6,281 bases of DNA from Planctomycetota bacterium (GTDB lineage Bacteria; Planctomycetota; Phycisphaerae; UBA1845), in contig JADFIX010000263.1 of the NCBI GenBank assembly GCA_022566435.1, positions 1 through 6,281 of the forward strand. Reading direction: 5' to 3'. Below are positions 5,376 to 6,281 of the stretch, piece after piece; position 1 is the first letter of the stretch, and every line of letters starts with the position of its first letter. Below the pieces are notes generated by a model. That model was given only the letters and a program-made list of their open reading frames with translations. It was not told where the DNA came from and made no database searches. The position numbers were made by a program, and so were the translations under genes.

Positions 5376-6281
5376 ATGACAGCGGCTTTGAGCAGTCCGG
5401 TGCGGGCCGAAATTCCCCGCCCCGGGTTCAGAATCGACGACCTCTCAACCGGGTTTTCCGGGCCGGATCGGCTCGCCGCGAATGCCGGCGCCGAAGACAC
5501 GCTCGATGCGGCGGCTCGGCTCAAGCGGGCGAAAAGGCTCCTGAAGCGGTGCGAATCGCGGTTGGGCCGGGCCGGGCACCATCGGACCTGCCCCACGGGA
5601 ATGTCCGGGCTCGACGAGGTCCTGGGCGGCGAGAGCGACGCCAACCTTATCATCACCGGGATGTACGAGAAGCTCGGAGCCGAGGTCGACGTCTGGGCCG
5701 AGGAGCCGAAGCGCAACAACGTAGTCGCCACGATCAAGGGGACCGGCGGCGGCAGGTCGCTCATCTTCAACGGCCACATCGACACCGTTCCCACCGGACG
5801 CCACGAGGACTGGAAGTTCCAGAACCCGTTCAGCGGCCAGATCGACGACAACAACATCTACGGACGGGGAGCCTGCGACATGAAGGCCGGGATCGTCGCC
5901 CAGGCGATGGCGGCCACCGCGATGCAGCGATGCGGAGTCAGGCTGAAGGGCGACCTCATCCTGGAGAGCGTCGTCGGCGAAGAGGTGATGGACCACGAGG
6001 CCGGGACGTCCGCCACCGTGCGCCGGGGCTACCGCGCCGACGCGGCGATCGTCTCCGAGCCGTCGGCGTCCGGTACTCGTCCGCTGGCCATCGTTCCCGT
6101 CAGCCCCGGTCTGCTGTGGATGGCCGTTACGTGCCTCGGCAAGGCGAGCCACGCCTCGAACCGCGGCGAGACGATCCGCGCAGGCGGTCCGGGGGCCCAG
6201 GTCGGCGTCAACGCCATCGACAAAGGGAACTTCATCCTGAGCTGCCTGCTGAAGCTGGAGCAGGAGTGGGGCCTCACCAAG
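5376..6281 (+). CDS. M20 metallopeptidase with RecA/ImuA-like N-terminus, runs off right edge
   Basis: The frame is open for 302 codons to the window end. Residues from about 86 are an ArgE/DapE/CPG2-type M20 peptidase: GHIDTVP (zinc ligand His134, catalytic Asp136), GRGACDMKAG (bridging Asp168), GEE (Glu202/203), SEPS (Glu228) and the start of the lid domain (GKASHAS, His259). M20 enzymes hydrolyse N-acyl amino acids or dipeptides using two zinc ions. The last zinc-binding His would lie beyond the edge. Residues 1-85 do not fit M20: RAKRLLKRCESRLGRA and CPTGMSGLDEVLGG look like the start of RecA/ImuA-type ATPases just before their Walker A loop. The usual M20 opening (RIPSxNPPG) is missing. 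AGGTG lies five bases before the ATG. The junction is near 5625-5640. A fusion, a decayed gene or a misassembly are all possible. Confidence 0.8.
   Translation, partial: MTAALSSPVRAEIPRPGFRIDDLSTGFSGPDRLAANAGAEDTLDAAARLKRAKRLLKRCESRLGRAGHHRTCPTGMSGLDEVLGGESDANLIITGMYEKLGAEVDVWAEEPKRNNVVATIKGTGGGRSLIFNGHIDTVPTGRHEDWKFQNPFSGQIDDNNIYGRGACDMKAGIVAQAMAATAMQRCGVRLKGDLILESVVGEEVMDHEAGTSATVRRGYRADAAIVSEPSASGTRPLAIVPVSPGLLWMAVTCLGKASHASNRGETIRAGGPGAQVGVNAIDKGNFILSCLLKLEQEWGLTK

Noticed and set aside
5445..6152. Minus-strand open frame of 235 codons under the M20 gene
   Set aside because: The plus strand carries all M20 metal-binding motifs in order; the minus frame is a shadow caused by high GC content.

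Overview
The window looks like chromosomal DNA of a planctomycete. The main clues are a secreted protein with an SHD1 (SLA1 homology 1) domain, a lysine/alanine-rich histone-H1-like protein ending in a DUF2934 domain, an S9 peptidase propeller of a type I associate with planctomycetes, and small genes of mixed orientation. The assignment rests on remembered family traits, not on a search.

Layout. On the minus strand, 1-449 is the 5' part of a secreted SHD1 protein that leaves the left edge. Next come a possible gene-start remnant (496-573), a hairpin terminator (600-629) and a cold-shock protein gene (652-849, minus). A gap of nearly 300 bases holds a perfect spaced palindrome (976-992). It separates the cold-shock gene from a divergent plus-strand pair: an unknown protein (1146-1550) and a GNAT acetyltransferase (1547-2011), coupled by a GTGA overlap. 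A structured convergent spacer (2012-2119) follows. A minus-strand cluster then reads, in transcription order, M28 metallopeptidase (3748-2753), CxxC zinc-ribbon-like small protein (2729-2544) and H1-like/DUF2934 protein (2539-2120). Upstream of it are a 12-bp hairpin (3807-3836) and a start-less coding remnant (3863-3976).

The right third holds two apparent chimeras. The minus-strand gene at 4024-4932 has the signal peptide and first part of an S9 prolyl-oligopeptidase propeller, but then switches into an unrelated tail of about 65 residues and has no hydrolase domain. The plus-strand gene from 5376 to the right edge has a near-consensus sigma-70-type promoter. Its first ~85 residues look like the start of a RecA/ImuA-like protein, joined in frame to an M20 metallopeptidase that lacks its usual N-terminus.

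Base composition changes near 4225-4265: the left side is moderate in GC and the right side clearly GC-rich. The left part may be an acquired or rearranged patchwork of small genes, with one breakpoint inside the S9 gene. No rRNA, tRNA, CRISPR array, transposase or integrase was recognised. The most interesting features are the two in-frame chimeras, the gene-start fragments and the palindrome between divergent genes. I do not see a recognisable defence or biosynthetic system.
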